Positions 9,941 to 21,361 of a stretch of 64,000 bases of DNA are shown here, piece after piece. Position numbers and translations under genes: made by a program. The stretch covers positions 3,146,354 to 3,210,353 of the forward strand of contig OX235272.1 in the NCBI GenBank assembly GCA_944472155.2. The letters are read 5' to 3'. Positions within the stretch are counted from its first letter, which is position 1. Every line of letters begins with the position of its first letter. The notes under the pieces are model-generated. The model was not told the origin of the DNA and made no database searches. It saw nothing but the letters and a program-made list of their open reading frames with translations. The stretch is from Trichobilharzia szidati. Taxonomy: Eukaryota; Platyhelminthes; Trematoda; Strigeidida; Schistosomatidae.

Positions 9941-11226
9941 CATTAGAACTGTAGCTTTCAGGCTACATTTACGCAATGCAAAAGGTGTTAATTGGGTGTT
10001 TTAATGAAATCTGAACACCGAGTAAACCTGCAAATCAACTTCAGAGTCGTCTAAAAAGTATCCGGAAATCTCGCCAAAGAAGCATGAATCAAAGTTTTTG
10101 AAACTGCAGAAAAAATAGTTATAATTCGGCTACCCTAAACTTTCATCACTACATTGTATAGAATTTCTTCTGTCAGTTTTATTTTAATCGATTAAAATAT
10201 GGTATTATTCACTCTCGCGAGTATGTAAACTGCGTACAACCTGTTGATTGATTCGTTAGTTTCCACTAAAGTTGAGAAAAAACATAATCGTGGAAAGCGG
10301 AGGCTTTTCCTAATACATGTGATAACTGTTCCTTAGTTATGTCATTTTATATTTGGCTTTCAACCAAATGTCAAGCATTTCCCGAAAAAGATAAATAGGA
10401 TATATTGTGGATTCGTTTGCACCTCAGATCAAACAGCATTGTGTTACAAGATCTAGTGTCAATTAATATTTCATTTAAAGGTCCTGTAGGAAGAGGAAAC
10501 ATCATGCAATAAACTCCGCTGAAAATTGTATGCATTTTATGAACACTAACCAGAATAAATCTATTATTATAAGGTACTGAATTCTGTGTGCAGAAAGAAT
10601 TTGTTCAGTCACTGAATCTACAGTGAATCTAATTTTTCTCCCTCTCTAGTATTACATTTCTACTCTGTATGACATTAATTTTAACTTGATCGTCATTCAC
10701 TTCTAGTTGAATTTTACTCAATCCTGTCATTTAAATTACTTCAAGCAGTGTATTTATGTGAATTTAGTTTCTTCCCGATAAAGGCTTTCTGTGTTATGTA
10801 ATTTTTATCGAAAAGTCATAATTTTAATGACACATCTTTCAAAAGATTCCTTTGATCGCTAAGACAATTTACTATGTGTATGTGCAATTGTGTAGCTTGG
10901 AGTTGGTATTGCTAAAGAGGAGAACTCTTCGGTGACCATCTTTTCTTGTATATGACTTGATGGGGGATTTTTAGGTCGTTAAGTTACATCCAAATCTTCA
11001 ATTTTAAGCCACTTCAACGGGGTTAATGTTTAGGTAGACTCCAAGAAGTCTTCTCTAAACCAAAACGAAAACTTACGAAAACATTTCAAACAGCAAAAGT
11101 TCTCTTTTACTACTGAGTATCATGATAAGTTTCATTTTGATCGACTGTTCACTTGATAACGTGATGACCGGTATATAACATGCATTTTTTTACAGAGTAC
11201 GATTGTTTGGAGTAACAAAACTCATT
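9941..11226. other. No recognised feature
   Basis: 1.3 kb of AT-rich sequence without an element, RNA gene or plausible exon that I can support. Confidence 0.5.
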
Positions 11227-11462
11227 GTGCGTCAGTGGCTCAGTGATAGGATGCTCGCCAACCACTCAGGCAGTCCCAGGTTCGATCTCCAGCCGACGCA
11301 CTTCTTTTCCTCGCTAAACCAGTAAAAAGACTGGTGAAGATGGAAGGTTGGGAATGAGGCTAGCAACCCCATCCTGTCTAAATAAAATACGACCGCCACT
11401 AGAACTTCAAAGCTCTAGATTGAAGCCCTATGTTCCACTGGAAACCTGAAGGAATAAAAACC
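11227..11462 (+). mobile_element. SINE-B, full length
   Basis: Head GTGCGTCAGTGGCTCAGTGA (A box) and CAGGTTCGATCTCC (B box), acceptor-like GCGUCAG/CCGACGC with one mismatch, body AAGACTGG...GGTTGGGAATGAGGC, and tail AAGCCCTATGTTCCACTGG. One of the best-preserved SINE-B copies in the window. Confidence 0.9.
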
Positions 11463-12284
11463 ACAACAACGCCTTATTTAATCATTTTTCTTTGTGTGAG
11501 ACTACACCATCAAGACCCAATATCTTCATGAGAATAAATGTGACAAAAATTCAGTTGGACTGTGAACCTTTATGTTAGGATGGAAAATATATCGTTGTTA
11601 GGAGTAAATTTATGGTTGATGTAATCAATAAGATATTGATTATTTATTCATGGCTTAAATTTCAGTGGATGAATAAACGACGTATTTACTCTGTGTTTTG
11701 AATAATAACGCTTGTTTCTGTCGTAGATTTCTCAGTGAAATGTGACTTCTGTGTATCCTCCTTTGTGTGGGGAATATTTCCAAGTAATCAATTAGCTGTA
11801 GTGTCGTTTCAGGTGGCTCATTTTAGTCAAGTTAGATAGCAAACAATAAGTCAAAAACACTCTGCTGTACTAGTGACTGAACTTGCTCCAAAAGGAAGGA
11901 TATAATCAAAACACCCCCTTAAAAATGAATATGACTAGATACAGTTTTGAATTATACTAGAATTTAGGTTCGTTCGTTGACAAAATATATGATGGCCGAA
12001 CTGAAATGAATTAAGCTGTCGTAAAATATGTTATAACAGTGTTTTACTGTTACAATATTTTACAAATCTAGTGGCCTGCAACAAACCGCTGGGTCACCTA
12101 ATTTTCCGTCAACCATAATACACATGCTTTTCTCCGTTTCTTGTTGTTTTATTCTGCCAGTTATTTTATTTTTAGGTTGGAACATTAGCACACCCAATTT
12201 TTGAACTAACTTACAACCTAGTAATTTATACTCTAAGAAGGAAGTTAAGGTGACGGTTTTGTAGGGGACTGAGTCCTTTATAAA
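11463..12284. other. No recognised feature
   Basis: AT-rich sequence with no element or exon recognised. Confidence 0.5.
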
Positions 12285-12415
12285 TCAGAATGTGATCAGA
12301 TTGTTCGAAATGTATAGCGCTAATACATCACATTTTTCAGATAATCTCCGTCTTCTAATAATGCTATCAAACTTTATAAAAGGGACTAACTGTTTTAAAT
12401 CAGAATGATGTTTTA
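12285..12415 (+). repeat. Unclassified repeat H, copy 1
   Basis: Similar over about 120 bases to 13848-13970 (shared GTGATCAGA..GTTC, CATTTTTCAGA, GGGACTAACTG). Family and orientation unknown. It abuts the 3' end of the following minus-strand RTE. Confidence 0.5.
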
Positions 12416-12417
12416 TT

Positions 12418-12790
12418 TTATATTTCCATTGTTCTTTTGGGTTTCGAGTGGAACAGAGCGTTTCAACAACACTTCTCAACTTTAATCTGTTGTCTGCTGT
12501 CCTCTTCAGCACCGTCAAAGATTGCGCATATTCTCTCCTCTCCTCGTCACACAACCTCCACAATGTCACTTTTGCAATGGCGACCACTCGTCACTTCCTA
12601 TCGGGATTCCCCCCAAGCGATGGCCTGAAGTGCGCGTAATGTCATTCGACGGTCTCCTCAGAGTATACCCGATCCATCTCCATTTTAGTCTACATATTTG
12701 TTGAGCAATCGGCTCTCGCCTGTTGGTTTGTTTCCAGCCAGAGTTTCTTGTTAATAATTTTTTCTGGCCAGCTCAGAGTACACTACTAAA
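12418..12790 (-). mobile_element. RTE-clade LINE C-terminus
   Basis: The minus-strand translation ends RSVVETLCSTRNPKEQ, preceded by the VTLWRLCDEERREYAQ region and, further 5', the KKWRW-type block on the complementary sequence at 12670-12690. 5'-truncated just upstream of the RWPEK-type block. Confidence 0.8.
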
Positions 12791-13356
12791 CCAAAATACT
12801 GAACGAACGACATATAATAATATCATAGATGACTTTATTCCAAATAAGTATTTTAGTTTTAAACGTATTCTTAGAATTTTATTACTATAAATAGCACCAC
12901 TGTCAATTTTTGTCTTATTTTGTGAATTACAGACAGTGTAAATATTTTAAAAAAACAGTTTCTTAGTGAGTCGAACTAACTCAAACTAGTGAGCTTTGTT
13001 AGACTTTATCCCAATCAAAAATCTAACAATTCCTTCAATCATTCACCGTTCATTAACTAATGAAAAGTAATCGAATTTGACGAAAAAAGCAACGTGTTAT
13101 CTTACATATAAAAATAGCGATTTTCTTTTTTATTTAGATAGAAAGGAAGATCATATTCCCTAGTCAAGAGCCATTGGTGTTTATGAGATTAGAAGGAAAT
13201 CATCGTAGCGATTATATTTATAAAATGTGCACATTAGCAACTACTTGCATTCTCTTTTTTCAGTGATTGCGTTCATGAGGCTGACCTTCAAAATAAATTT
13301 TAAGAAGTCTTTAAAACTGATAATTTTCTGTCATTTTATTTCTTTACTTTCCCAGT
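12791..13356. other. No gene; possible CR1 tail scrap
   Basis: ATGACTTTATTCCAAATAAG at 12829-12848 resembles the CR1-like 3' end in reverse. Otherwise unrecognised. Confidence 0.35.
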
Positions 13357-13562
13357 TGGGGCTCCAGTCTTGAGCTCTGAAGATTCAATGGCAGTGGTTC
13401 TATTGTTTTTCACGGAGTGGGGTTGCTGGCCGTATGCTGAACCTTCGATTTCTCTCAGGCTTACAGCTGGCTAGGAAAGGTAAAGATGTGCACCGGTCGG
13501 AAATCGAATCACGGACCGCATGAGTGGTCAGCAAGTACTCTACTGCTGAACATCCGATTCGT
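13357..13562 (-). mobile_element. SINE-B, degenerate
   Basis: Inverted: CTTTCCCAGTTGGGGCTCCAG (tail), GGAGTGGGGTTGCTGGCC (body), CGGTCGGAAATCGAATCACGG (B box, decayed). The acceptor stem is not recognisable. Confidence 0.7.
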
Positions 13563-13847
13563 AAAAACTATTATAAGTAACAGGAAGAAGTAGTTTATCT
13601 GAAACGTGTAATGTATTTGAACAACACATTTCGGGCATTTGGGTAAGAAAGAAAAAACAAAAACAAAGAAGGGGTTGAAAATATTATGAAGTATGTTGAT
13701 CCTCGGTTCTAAATTGGATTACCAAGGCAGGTTTAAAGTAATAACAAATAACTTTTGGACACATAATACCTTGACCTGTACATAATCTGACCTGTATTGT
13801 AATAATTCATGCCTTCTTGCCATCGATACACCTGCGTATGACAAATA

Positions 13848-13970
13848 CGTGTGTGATCAGAATGTTCAAAATGCGTTGCTCATATACATTACACTTTTCA
13901 GAGCAACTACGTCTCTATACTATGTTGTAGAAATTCACAAAGGGAGCTAACTGCTTTAGAGCATAACCAG
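13848..13970 (+). repeat. Unclassified repeat H, copy 2
   Basis: Second copy of the repeat at 12285-12415. Just downstream (14012-14060) the words GTACTGCGGTAGAGTATAAG and TGTTATACAATG resemble the PLE-II terminus, so H may be part of a diverged PLE terminal region. Confidence 0.45.
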
Positions 13971-14569
13971 CTGGAATTTAATGGTGGCAAGGCGAGAGTG
14001 AGTAGAATTAGTGTACTGCGGTAGAGTATAAGTTTATTTGATGTTATACAATGATACAGCATATAACGAAGGAATATCAGAGGCCTTGTGTAGGATTCGC
14101 AATGAGGCAAGAATTAGGATGGAATCCAAAGCAATCAACTCACTAAGAAATCAAAAGGAGTGAGCGGAGAAATATTTACTTTTCAGTTAGATCCTCATCT
14201 CTGGCTTTACTCTAATATGTAAAGCATTTTTATTACAATAAACAACAATTTACCAACCAAATGGCATTTATATGTTTGTTAATAATAATTAGTCAGTATC
14301 AACATGTCAAGGGGGTGAGAATTAACGAAGAAAATTAATACACACGATTGAAAGGTAGAAATGGTTACAACAAGTGGATTGCATAATGCATAATATTGGA
14401 AAAATGGAGAGTAATTAAAGAATAAGATAATCTTTAAATTGTTTAAGTAACAGATCGTTGAAGAGAAACAAAACGATTTGGACAATGATAACATGTAATT
14501 AAAGATGAAGTAGTCGGAAGAAATAATAAAATAATTTGAACAATTATAATTTTTATAATTTTACAGATT
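13971..14569. other. No gene; possible PLE terminus scrap
   Basis: Apart from the PLE-II-like words near 14012-14060, nothing is recognised. Confidence 0.35.
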
Positions 14570-15010
14570 TAGAGGGAGGGGGACGAAGAAGTCCACCATA
14601 TACATTCATGTAAGGGTGGCCAAGGTAAGGAAAGTGACTGTACGAACTTATTCTAAATACCAGGGTTTGGCTTCTTCAAGTGGATTCCGATAGCTTCAGC
14701 TGTAGATAAACAACACGAACGTGTGAAGGAAAATTAAGGTTAGTAGGAATGCGATAAATAACCTTAAATGCTATATTAACATTAACTTTATACTCACTAT
14801 CTACAAGGTGTGCTAAAATAGGGCTCCGAATAGATCTTGTTTTTTCCTTGCCTAACCATGCTGGATGATGTTCAGAAATATGATGATGAACCTGCCTAAT
14901 TTTACGCTCAATGTAGATGGCTCCGCAGTTGCAATCGAACTGGCAGATACACAAAGAGACGGAGGCGAAATAAGATAGTTTGTCCATATTTATCAAACGC
15001 AAAATAGGAG
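14570..15010 (-). pseudogene. PLE-I GIY-YIG endonuclease
   Basis: Minus-strand frame open for about 108 codons: DCNCGAIYIERK (GIY-YIG core, Gly of YIG replaced by Glu), HISEHHPAWLGKEKTRSIRS, PILAHLVDSEYKVNVNIAFK, then a late frame change into NKFVQSLSLPWPP, the usual PLE-I C-terminus. It is one of the longest endonuclease stretches here but the YIG glycine is lost. Confidence 0.8.
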
Positions 15011-15767
15011 TGCTTATGAAGAGACAACGTACTTCTGCTGCATAATAAGCTCTTTTAACTACATTCTCCAGGTTCTGATAATTTTAAGCTCCTCATTGAG
15101 GAACAGATTATCGTAGCTCTGTCAAAGAAAATTATTATAAATTAACATACATCAGCAATTTCTTGCATACAGGAGACAAGTGATGCCTTGGAGGTTTTGG
15201 TTTTCAGTTTTTTATCCGTACAACTAAACTAATAGACATCTTCAACTAGAATGCTTCAAAGAAGATTGACAATTCCTTTCGTGGAATTAAGAATGCTTAT
15301 ATACTGAATGCAACTGATGATCGATGTAATTAGATTTGTCTTGTGGACGACAGGAATTAAAATGTTGGTTAGCAGAGATTTGATTGGTTCCAGGATTTCA
15401 TCATGAACTGGCATCTGTAGGTAATAATGTGTAAAAATTTGTCAGGTGATGTAATGACAAATTTGTAAGTAAACTCAGCCAGCGAACCTATTAGTAACCT
15501 GTTACCCACAAATATGCTGAACCAAATGGAGATGAATAAGACATTTTCATGAATAATCCCTATCCAGACCTTAATAAAAAAACAAGATACGTAGTTCAGT
15601 GAAGAGTCTGTTTTCGGCGAATTCATTCAGTATTAGATACAAACCACCAGTCAAGTGCTCAATGGGATGGAAATTGATCGAATAATGGGGAAGACGAATG
15701 GTCAAATTAATGATTACAGACGCACATTATCGGATCAACAAATTTCAGTTTTAAATCTTACTAGGTT
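15011..15767. other. No gene; RZ 3' scrap
   Basis: Holds a short minus-strand RZ 3' end (GGTTCCAGGATTTCATCATG, about 15384-15403) with nothing of the head or hammerhead. Confidence 0.45.
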
Positions 15768-16335
15768 CAGAATCGGGAAGACGAGAAACACATTCATCAA
15801 CCTGAAACCAATCTGGAAATCTTCGTCACTCAGCATCAACAACAAAATTCGGATTTTCAATACAAACGTCAAGTCAGTTCTTCTATACGGATGGATCAGA
15901 AAGTTGGCGGGTCACAAAGAATATTTCCAACAGCCTGTTGCAGACCTTTATCAACAGCTGTCTTCGCTGGCTATCTACTGAAGATTAGATGGTCGGAAAG
16001 AATCACCAACAAGAAACTACGGGAAGAAACAAAACAAGAACCAATCGCTCAACAAATATGCAGGAGAAAGTGGAGATGGATTGAACACTCGCTGAGGAGG
16101 CCGCTGGGTGACATCACGCGTCAGGCCATAGCTCGAGTGGAACCCGAAAGGGAAGTGGCGAGTGGGACGTCCAACGGTGACATGGGGGAGATCGTGTGAA
16201 GAGGAGTTGAAACAGTATGGATTAACATGGATGCAGGTGAAAAGTACAACAGAAGACAGAAGCAAGTGGAGACGTGTAATAGAAGCCCTATGTCCCACTA
16301 GGAACCCAAGGGAACAATAGTAATAATAATAAGGT
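15768..16335 (+). mobile_element. RTE-clade LINE, C-terminal region and 3' end
   Basis: Starts at RIGKTRNTFINLKPIWKSS, continues LSINNKIRIFNTNVKSVLLY, HKEYFQQPVADLYQQ, then in another frame KIRWSERITNKKLREETKQE and CRRKWRWIEHSLRRPLGDI. The end shows CCTATGTCCCACTAGGAACC and an AATAATAAT tail. Two frameshifts. Confidence 0.9.
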
Positions 16336-16542
16336 TCAGAATCATTTATTTGAGTATAAAAAGTAGCTTAGCAGCTCTGTCTGTAGTTTATAACGACTGA
16401 AATAGCCCAAAAATGGGTATGAAAATTCTTAATGTATTAAGGAATATATATATATACTATTGTACAGTTTGATAATAAATTCGTTGTTGAAAGAGTCTCT
16501 TCGCCGAATATTATTTTATTAATGTTACAATAGGAATTATAA

Positions 16543-16715
16543 GGTTGGTTGGGGGATTTCATCACGAGCTGACATCAACTAGAGAATTATTGGAAAACCC
16601 GCAGGGAGTACTGGACAGCTGCTTCGTCCTGGTTTGGGACTCTTCATCAGTACGCACCCACCAGGTGGGGTTCGAACCCAGGACCTTCTGGTTACAAGTT
16701 GAGCTTGAGAGACCA
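16543..16715 (-). mobile_element. RZ, head truncated
   Basis: 3' block, hammerhead with core AUGAAGA (16641-16647), B box (GGGGTTCGAACCCAGG on plus) and anticodon-arm region, then loss of the A box at about 16700. Confidence 0.8.
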
Positions 16716-17218
16716 TTACAAAACCAATACCTGAAAATTATTAGTTTATCATATATACCCAACGCCTACATTTTTTCAAACTGTTAAATATGAAGTTGGT
16801 TTAGACATATACATTTTTGTGATGCTGCTTATTTCTCTTATTTTGCATGCAATGAACATCTTTTCAGTATACCATTAATTATTATTTGAGGAAAAACCCC
16901 AACTAGCCTTAAGCATTTATGATTAGAACAAATTGGAGTATTTTACAATTGCTGAAAACATCCTTTTACATCCCCCACCCAGTGGTTTTGTTCACAGGGT
17001 GGTTTTAAGTCTACTACTGAATTAAAAACTCTTCTCGTCAGGAGTTCCGTCTTGCAATTAATGAAATCACCCCTCAGGCGATCCTTTTTGATTTAAAAAA
17101 AACTTTATTGTCTGTCACGTATAGCATAGCATAATTGTAAATGCCGAATTAGTTACTTCTAGCATTTATCAACAAGAATAAGTTTAAGTTTTCACGAGTG
17201 TTGTAAATTTAATTATTG
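16716..17218. other. No recognised feature
   Basis: AT-rich; no element seen. Confidence 0.5.
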
Positions 17219-17756
17219 GATTTGTAGGGATTTTGTCTGATTTGATGGAGGATTTCATCATGAGCTGACATCAGTTAGGGAACCACTGGAAAACTTGGGA
17301 GTACTGGACAGCTTATTCGTCAGCCTAGTTTGGGACTCTTCAGCAGTACGCACCCACCGTCGCTAGGGTCTGAACCCAGGACCATCTGGTTAAAAGACGA
17401 CCACTGAACCACTAGGACTCGATCCAGTGGCCCGTGAATTCTAACCTCTGCCAATTCATGACGTAGCGCAACCATTTCGCGATGTCTTTTTCGATGAGTT
17501 ACTGCCTCACCTTCAATCTTCTGTACCCTACTGGTCACGGCTACCCACTAGAACCCCAGGTTAACTGCCTGAATAGGGCCAGTCGCTAGAGAGCATCAGA
17601 TTAACCTTCAAGTATTGGTTTGTAGGGATTTTGTTTGATTTGATGGAGGATTTTATCATGAGCTGACATCAGTTAGAGAATCACAGGAAAATCTGCAGGG
17701 AGTACTGGACAACTGTTTCGTCCTAGTTTGGGACTCCTCACAGCACATAGCAACCG
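17219..17756 (-). mobile_element. RZ direct tandem: one full unit plus a partial second
   Basis: TTTGTAGGGATTTTGT starts at 17221 and again at 17619, giving a 398-bp period. The full unit holds the 3' block, hammerhead (core CUGAAGA at 17337-17343, all core bases present), B box, A box region and the upstream body with CCAGTCGCTAGAGAGCATC. Its GAAA is GAAU and stem II has an insertion. The second unit stops inside the hammerhead near 17750. Direct tandem repeats of a hammerhead unit are the hallmark of Sm-alpha-type satellites and retrozymes. Confidence 0.85.
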
Positions 17757-17898
17757 AAGATTTTTTAAATGTGCTCACTGCGAACTTAAGAAGAAGAGAA
17801 AGGACAGTTTCTATCCACCCTTTTATCACTCGAACAGATACCGACATTTTTGCGGTGTTGCGCAAAATGAGATTCTATGCTGATAGGAGAAATCCATA
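17757..17898 (+). other. Unrecognised open stretch of 47 codons
   Basis: One frame reads EDFLNVLTANLRRRERTVSI, HPFITRTDTDIF, AVLRKMRFYADRRNP then stop. Composition looks protein-like (charged, varied), and the complementary strand is also open. No family recognised, no start or splice context that decides it. It could be a fragment of a host exon or an unknown element. Confidence 0.25.
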
Positions 17899-18700
17899 GA
17901 CGAGAGGCAAGTAGACAGTAAGCAGAAGAGGCAATAAAGACAGACTGTTATTTTCAATACTATCAGTCTGAGGCAAAAAATGTAAACAAATAGATTCGTA
18001 GATAAATTGATAAGGAAAATTAAAACAACCTTGAAAGTAAAGTATAATTATATTTCAGTGGTTTACACACAATGACAAGTTTTGTTATTGGTAATATTTC
18101 GAGCAAAATTACTGCCTGTGATCATAACAATTGTTGGAATCGTTTTGTGTTTAAAAAACAAACTAGAATTAGGTTTTGTGAAGACTCGGACGACTTCAGA
18201 ATATCTCTTTTTCAGAATGACTTAGAAAATCATTGTGATTTGTCTAATATCTTCCATGTTTTGTCTAATACATACAAATTCACTTCTCAAACAATCTCAT
18301 GTATGTCACCATGGTTACCTTGCTAAATTCGCTGTTTCCTATCCAGATCCAACTCTTGGGTCTGACATGTGATTTCATCCAATGGTCTTCCTAACTTGGT
18401 TATTCGGTTGCCAGACACCTTTTATTCCTAATCCTGAAGTTAGCCTGTTTCGGACGCAAGTTCGGAACAATAGCACCTTTTCGTCGCTTAGGGCGAACAG
18501 TGGTACGATTCTAGTTATTGGTATGGTTTAATTCACCACTCCTTGTTTGAGAAAGTCAGTTTTCTTTCAGTACGCAGGTACTTTTCCTTCCTTCCGAACT
18601 TTCTAAAATGGTGGCGTCAAGTTATCCACTTAGCTTTCTGGATTCATCTTCAGTGCTTAAGGGGAATTCCATCATTATGACGTTCAAAACTTCTTCTTTT
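17899..18700. other. No recognised feature
   Basis: An 84-codon plus-strand ORF at 18072-18326 has no recognisable family. Nothing else supported. Confidence 0.4.
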
Positions 18701-19188
18701 ATAATAAATGGGTGGGAAAGTTCCAGAATAATTTCTGGTCAACGGGCAAATTAATAAAATTACAATTAGGAATTAAAATGACATAGTAAACAGGGGAAAG
18801 GGATGGATAAAACTCAAACAAAGTAGCATCATAATTATTGAGAAGATTTACATATTGTGCATTTAGGGGTTAGAAATGTAGAAATAACAAAGTATAAAAG
18901 ATGTCTGTGTAAAAAATCTAGTGGGATCATAACTAATGTGACGAATAATTGTTTATGCGATTAGGGATTAAATATGTAGAAGTAATAGAAGATTTTCTTT
19001 TCGACGAAGTCATCAACCCTTGACCGGAAATTATTCAGGAACTTTCCCACCTATTTATTATAAACACACCAACGTACAGCCTATTTGATGACTTCATCGA
19101 AAAAAAAAATAATTATTTGTCACACTATTTATGATCCCATTAGTTTTTTATCCAAGCACCTTGTCTATTTTATTATTTCTACACTTCT
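18701..19188. repeat. Unclassified nested inverted repeat
   Basis: Two overlapping inverted pairs. 18701-18745 pairs with 19017-19061 (shared GGAAAGTTCC / GGAACTTTCC and ATAATAAATGGGTGGG). 18877-19014 pairs with 19087-19188 (TGTAGAAATAA, GGGATCATAA, GACGAAGTCATC). Arms are roughly 85-90% alike by eye. There is no coding sequence. The layout resembles the inverted terminal regions of the PLEs here, but no PLE protein lies nearby. Confidence 0.6.
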
Positions 19189-19554
19189 GCTTTTGTTGGA
19201 GGATTCAAGTTCCTTGATGAATCTGTGATTACTGTTGGTATTTCTGGACGAGTTGCAGTTTGTAGTCGTCTCTAGAGTCCTTTGTAGTGATCAACTCATT
19301 GTTGACAATTATGTTTTCTTCAGAATCTTTCACTGGTTTCCTGTGTGTAGATATCTTACTTACCTGGTTATTCAGTAGAGTCCTTATCTGAATAATGGTT
19401 TTGCTTCAGTTACAATGTGTCATTCAATTATCTTTAGTCTCTCCTAGAACTCTTCTAGTATCGTTTCTTCAGTATGCTGTAAACTGAACTCAGATTCTCC
19501 TTTCACTGATTTATCGTCTGTTTCCCCTCTCATCTCTCCTCTGTTTGCTTCAAT

Positions 19555-19752
19555 GTGCGTCGGTGGCACAGTGGTTAGGACTCTCGCCGACCATTCACAT
19601 GCTCCTAGGTTCGATCCCCTGCCGACGCACACCCGATATCTATGGTCGGCCTGCAAAATTTGGGCTACCGATATCCATGCTGGAAATTCCATACTTGTAC
19701 TGAAAATACTGTGTGGCATCAAGCTGTAATCAAAAATAAAAATAAAAAATTA
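19555..19752 (+). mobile_element. SINE-A
   Basis: Head with A box GTGGCACAGTGGTTAGGACT, B box TAGGTTCGATCCCC and perfect acceptor-like GCGUCGG/CCGACGC. The body has CGATATCTATGGTCGGCC and GCTACCGATATCCATGC, words that partly mirror each other and could form a hairpin, then GGCATCAAGCTGTAATC and an A-rich AAAAATAAAA tail. Confidence 0.9.
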
Positions 19753-20344
19753 AATAAATGCGTTCATATATCAAGAAGGCTGTCTGAAATATTCAAGAAA
19801 CCGAAGAAATCGACTAATATTAAGAAAGACATCCTACTTTTTCCGCGCTGATTTCAGTTTTTGGCAATCGTAATCAATTCTGCAAATAATTTTATTTACC
19901 ATCTCATAAAGATTCTTTAATATACAACCGCAAACAGGAACACCAGACATTTTTGTTTGTCCATTTGTTCATGTGTGATGTTTTCGCATTTGTTTACTTT
20001 ATCTTCCTACAGTCAACACTAATTGGGGAATAATCGACCAAAATAGATGAGTGTTGACTCTTATCTTCTTCTCCTCCCTTTTCCCTATCGTCTCATTACA
20101 AATTACCTATCTGGCTAGAAAGTAAAAATGGTCAACTGTAAGTCACTAGAATCAATCTAATAATAATAATAATCAAATTGATTTGACTCCACAAAATATT
20201 GATAGAGGGAGTTACAGTGATTAATTATGTCCCGAAGAAATGAGGGAAAGTAAGGTAGGAAAACATAAAAATAAGACCAATTCATGACTGATTGTTATTC
20301 AGTTTTTATACTGTTAAATTCAAGTAGTAATTTTATTGTTTTTA
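19753..20344. other. No gene; TAA microsatellite
   Basis: A short (TAA)n run at 20158-20173. No element recognised. Confidence 0.4.
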
Positions 20345-20539
20345 TTTTTTTAAATTTTGATTACAGCTTGATGCCACACCGTGTTTTTCGGTACAGGTAT
20401 GGAATTTTCAGCATGGATATCGGTAGCCCGAATTTCGCAGGCCGACCATAGATATCGGATGTGCGCCGGCAGGAGGTCGAACCCCGGACCATGTGCATGG
20501 TCGGCGAGAGCCCTAACCACTGTGCCACCGTGGCACAAA
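20345..20539 (-). mobile_element. SINE-A
   Basis: Inverted copy with the complete body and head; the A box side reads GCCACGGTGGCACAGTGG on the minus strand, so the first acceptor strand has changed. A second tRNA-like unit lies directly upstream on the same strand. Confidence 0.9.
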
Positions 20540-20612
20540 GTGGTGTCAGGAGTGGGACTCGAACCCACGCCCACAGAGTGGACCCTAACCAATACACAGA
20601 AAGGATGGGCAT
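20540..20612 (-). other. Extra tRNA-like unit ahead of SINE-A
   Basis: The minus strand reads TGTGTATTGGTTAGG (A box), then a T arm with a perfect 5-bp stem, GTGGG TTCGAGT CCCAC (B box). It ends CTGACACCA, recalling a mature CCA end. No acceptor stem pairing was found, so it is not called as a tRNA gene. Confidence 0.5.
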
Positions 20613-20696
20613 ACTTTTACTTCCTTTTTACTGATAATTTACTAACTGAGGACTAGATTTTCATAAGAAAAGGAATTCACTCTCATCAGAAGCTTC

Positions 20697-21215
20697 TGGA
20701 GTAGTTGGTAGTCTGATGGTTTTGACTGGGCACTAGTCAGTAACTAGTGTAATGTGTCTAGTCTTTTGTTCGGTGCAGAATGAATTCTACGCCTTGCTGA
20801 TGAATGCCGACTAGCACGAAACCTAGGTGTTGCCAAGGCTTCCTGCTGACTATCTCCAACCATCTAATTCCAACAATTCACAGTGCACCGTGATGGCGAA
20901 CCACCTAGCATGGTGGTCACGTTGCGAGCTTGACTGATAGAATTCAGTCTGCACCTAAGATAAGACTAGACACATTACACTACTCATTAGCGTCCAGTCA
21001 AAAATATCCAATACAGCCCTACAGGAGGTCAATCGCGAGCCCGAATGGCTCAGTGGTAACGTCTCTGACTGCAGCTCTCACTGGGTGACGGGGGGAAATG
21101 AGTTCCTTCAACCTTGCAGATACGCCTTGCCGACTGACTCGTGAGAACCAACTAGCATAAAACCTAGGCAAAAGGCTTCATGCTGACTGCCTCCAACTAT
21201 CTGACACCAAAAAGT
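20697..21215 (+). mobile_element. tSINE-F, two rearranged copies
   Basis: The first part (to about 20885) has the upstream block ending GGTGCAGAATGAATTC joined directly to the hammerhead-like block, without a head. The second part has that upstream block inverted (AGAATTCAGTCTGCACC), then the head with A box GAATGGCTCAGTGGTAACG at 21043 onward, and a decayed hammerhead block (CCGACUGA, AUAAAACC). The B box of the second head is lost. Matches the minus-strand copy at 5.9-6.2 kb. Confidence 0.6.
20791..20839 (+). ncRNA. Hammerhead-like motif in tSINE-F
   Basis: Stem I GCCUUG/CAAGGC pairs perfectly over 6 bp. The core is CUGAUGA (20797-20803), stem II UGC/GCA closes a CGACUA loop, and GAAA is at 20818-20821. 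The position before stem I reads UGC rather than NUH, so the cleavage triplet is not canonical. The stem II loop resembles that of RZ (CAAACUA). Cleavage is doubtful. Confidence 0.45.
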
Positions 21216-21361
21216 CTAATGCTTTATTAGCTGAACTGTAAGTCCCGCCTGATAACTAGGCCATTATTTCTCTGCAGTCATCACCAGCTTTATGCTGAAC
21301 TCTCATTTCATTGCATGTTACGTAACTGTTCGCTTAACACTAGCTGTCTGTTGCTACGATG

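Noticed and set aside
12285..12587. 100-codon minus-strand ORF as a host gene
   Set aside because: Its first two thirds are the RTE C-terminus ending CSTRNPKEQ.
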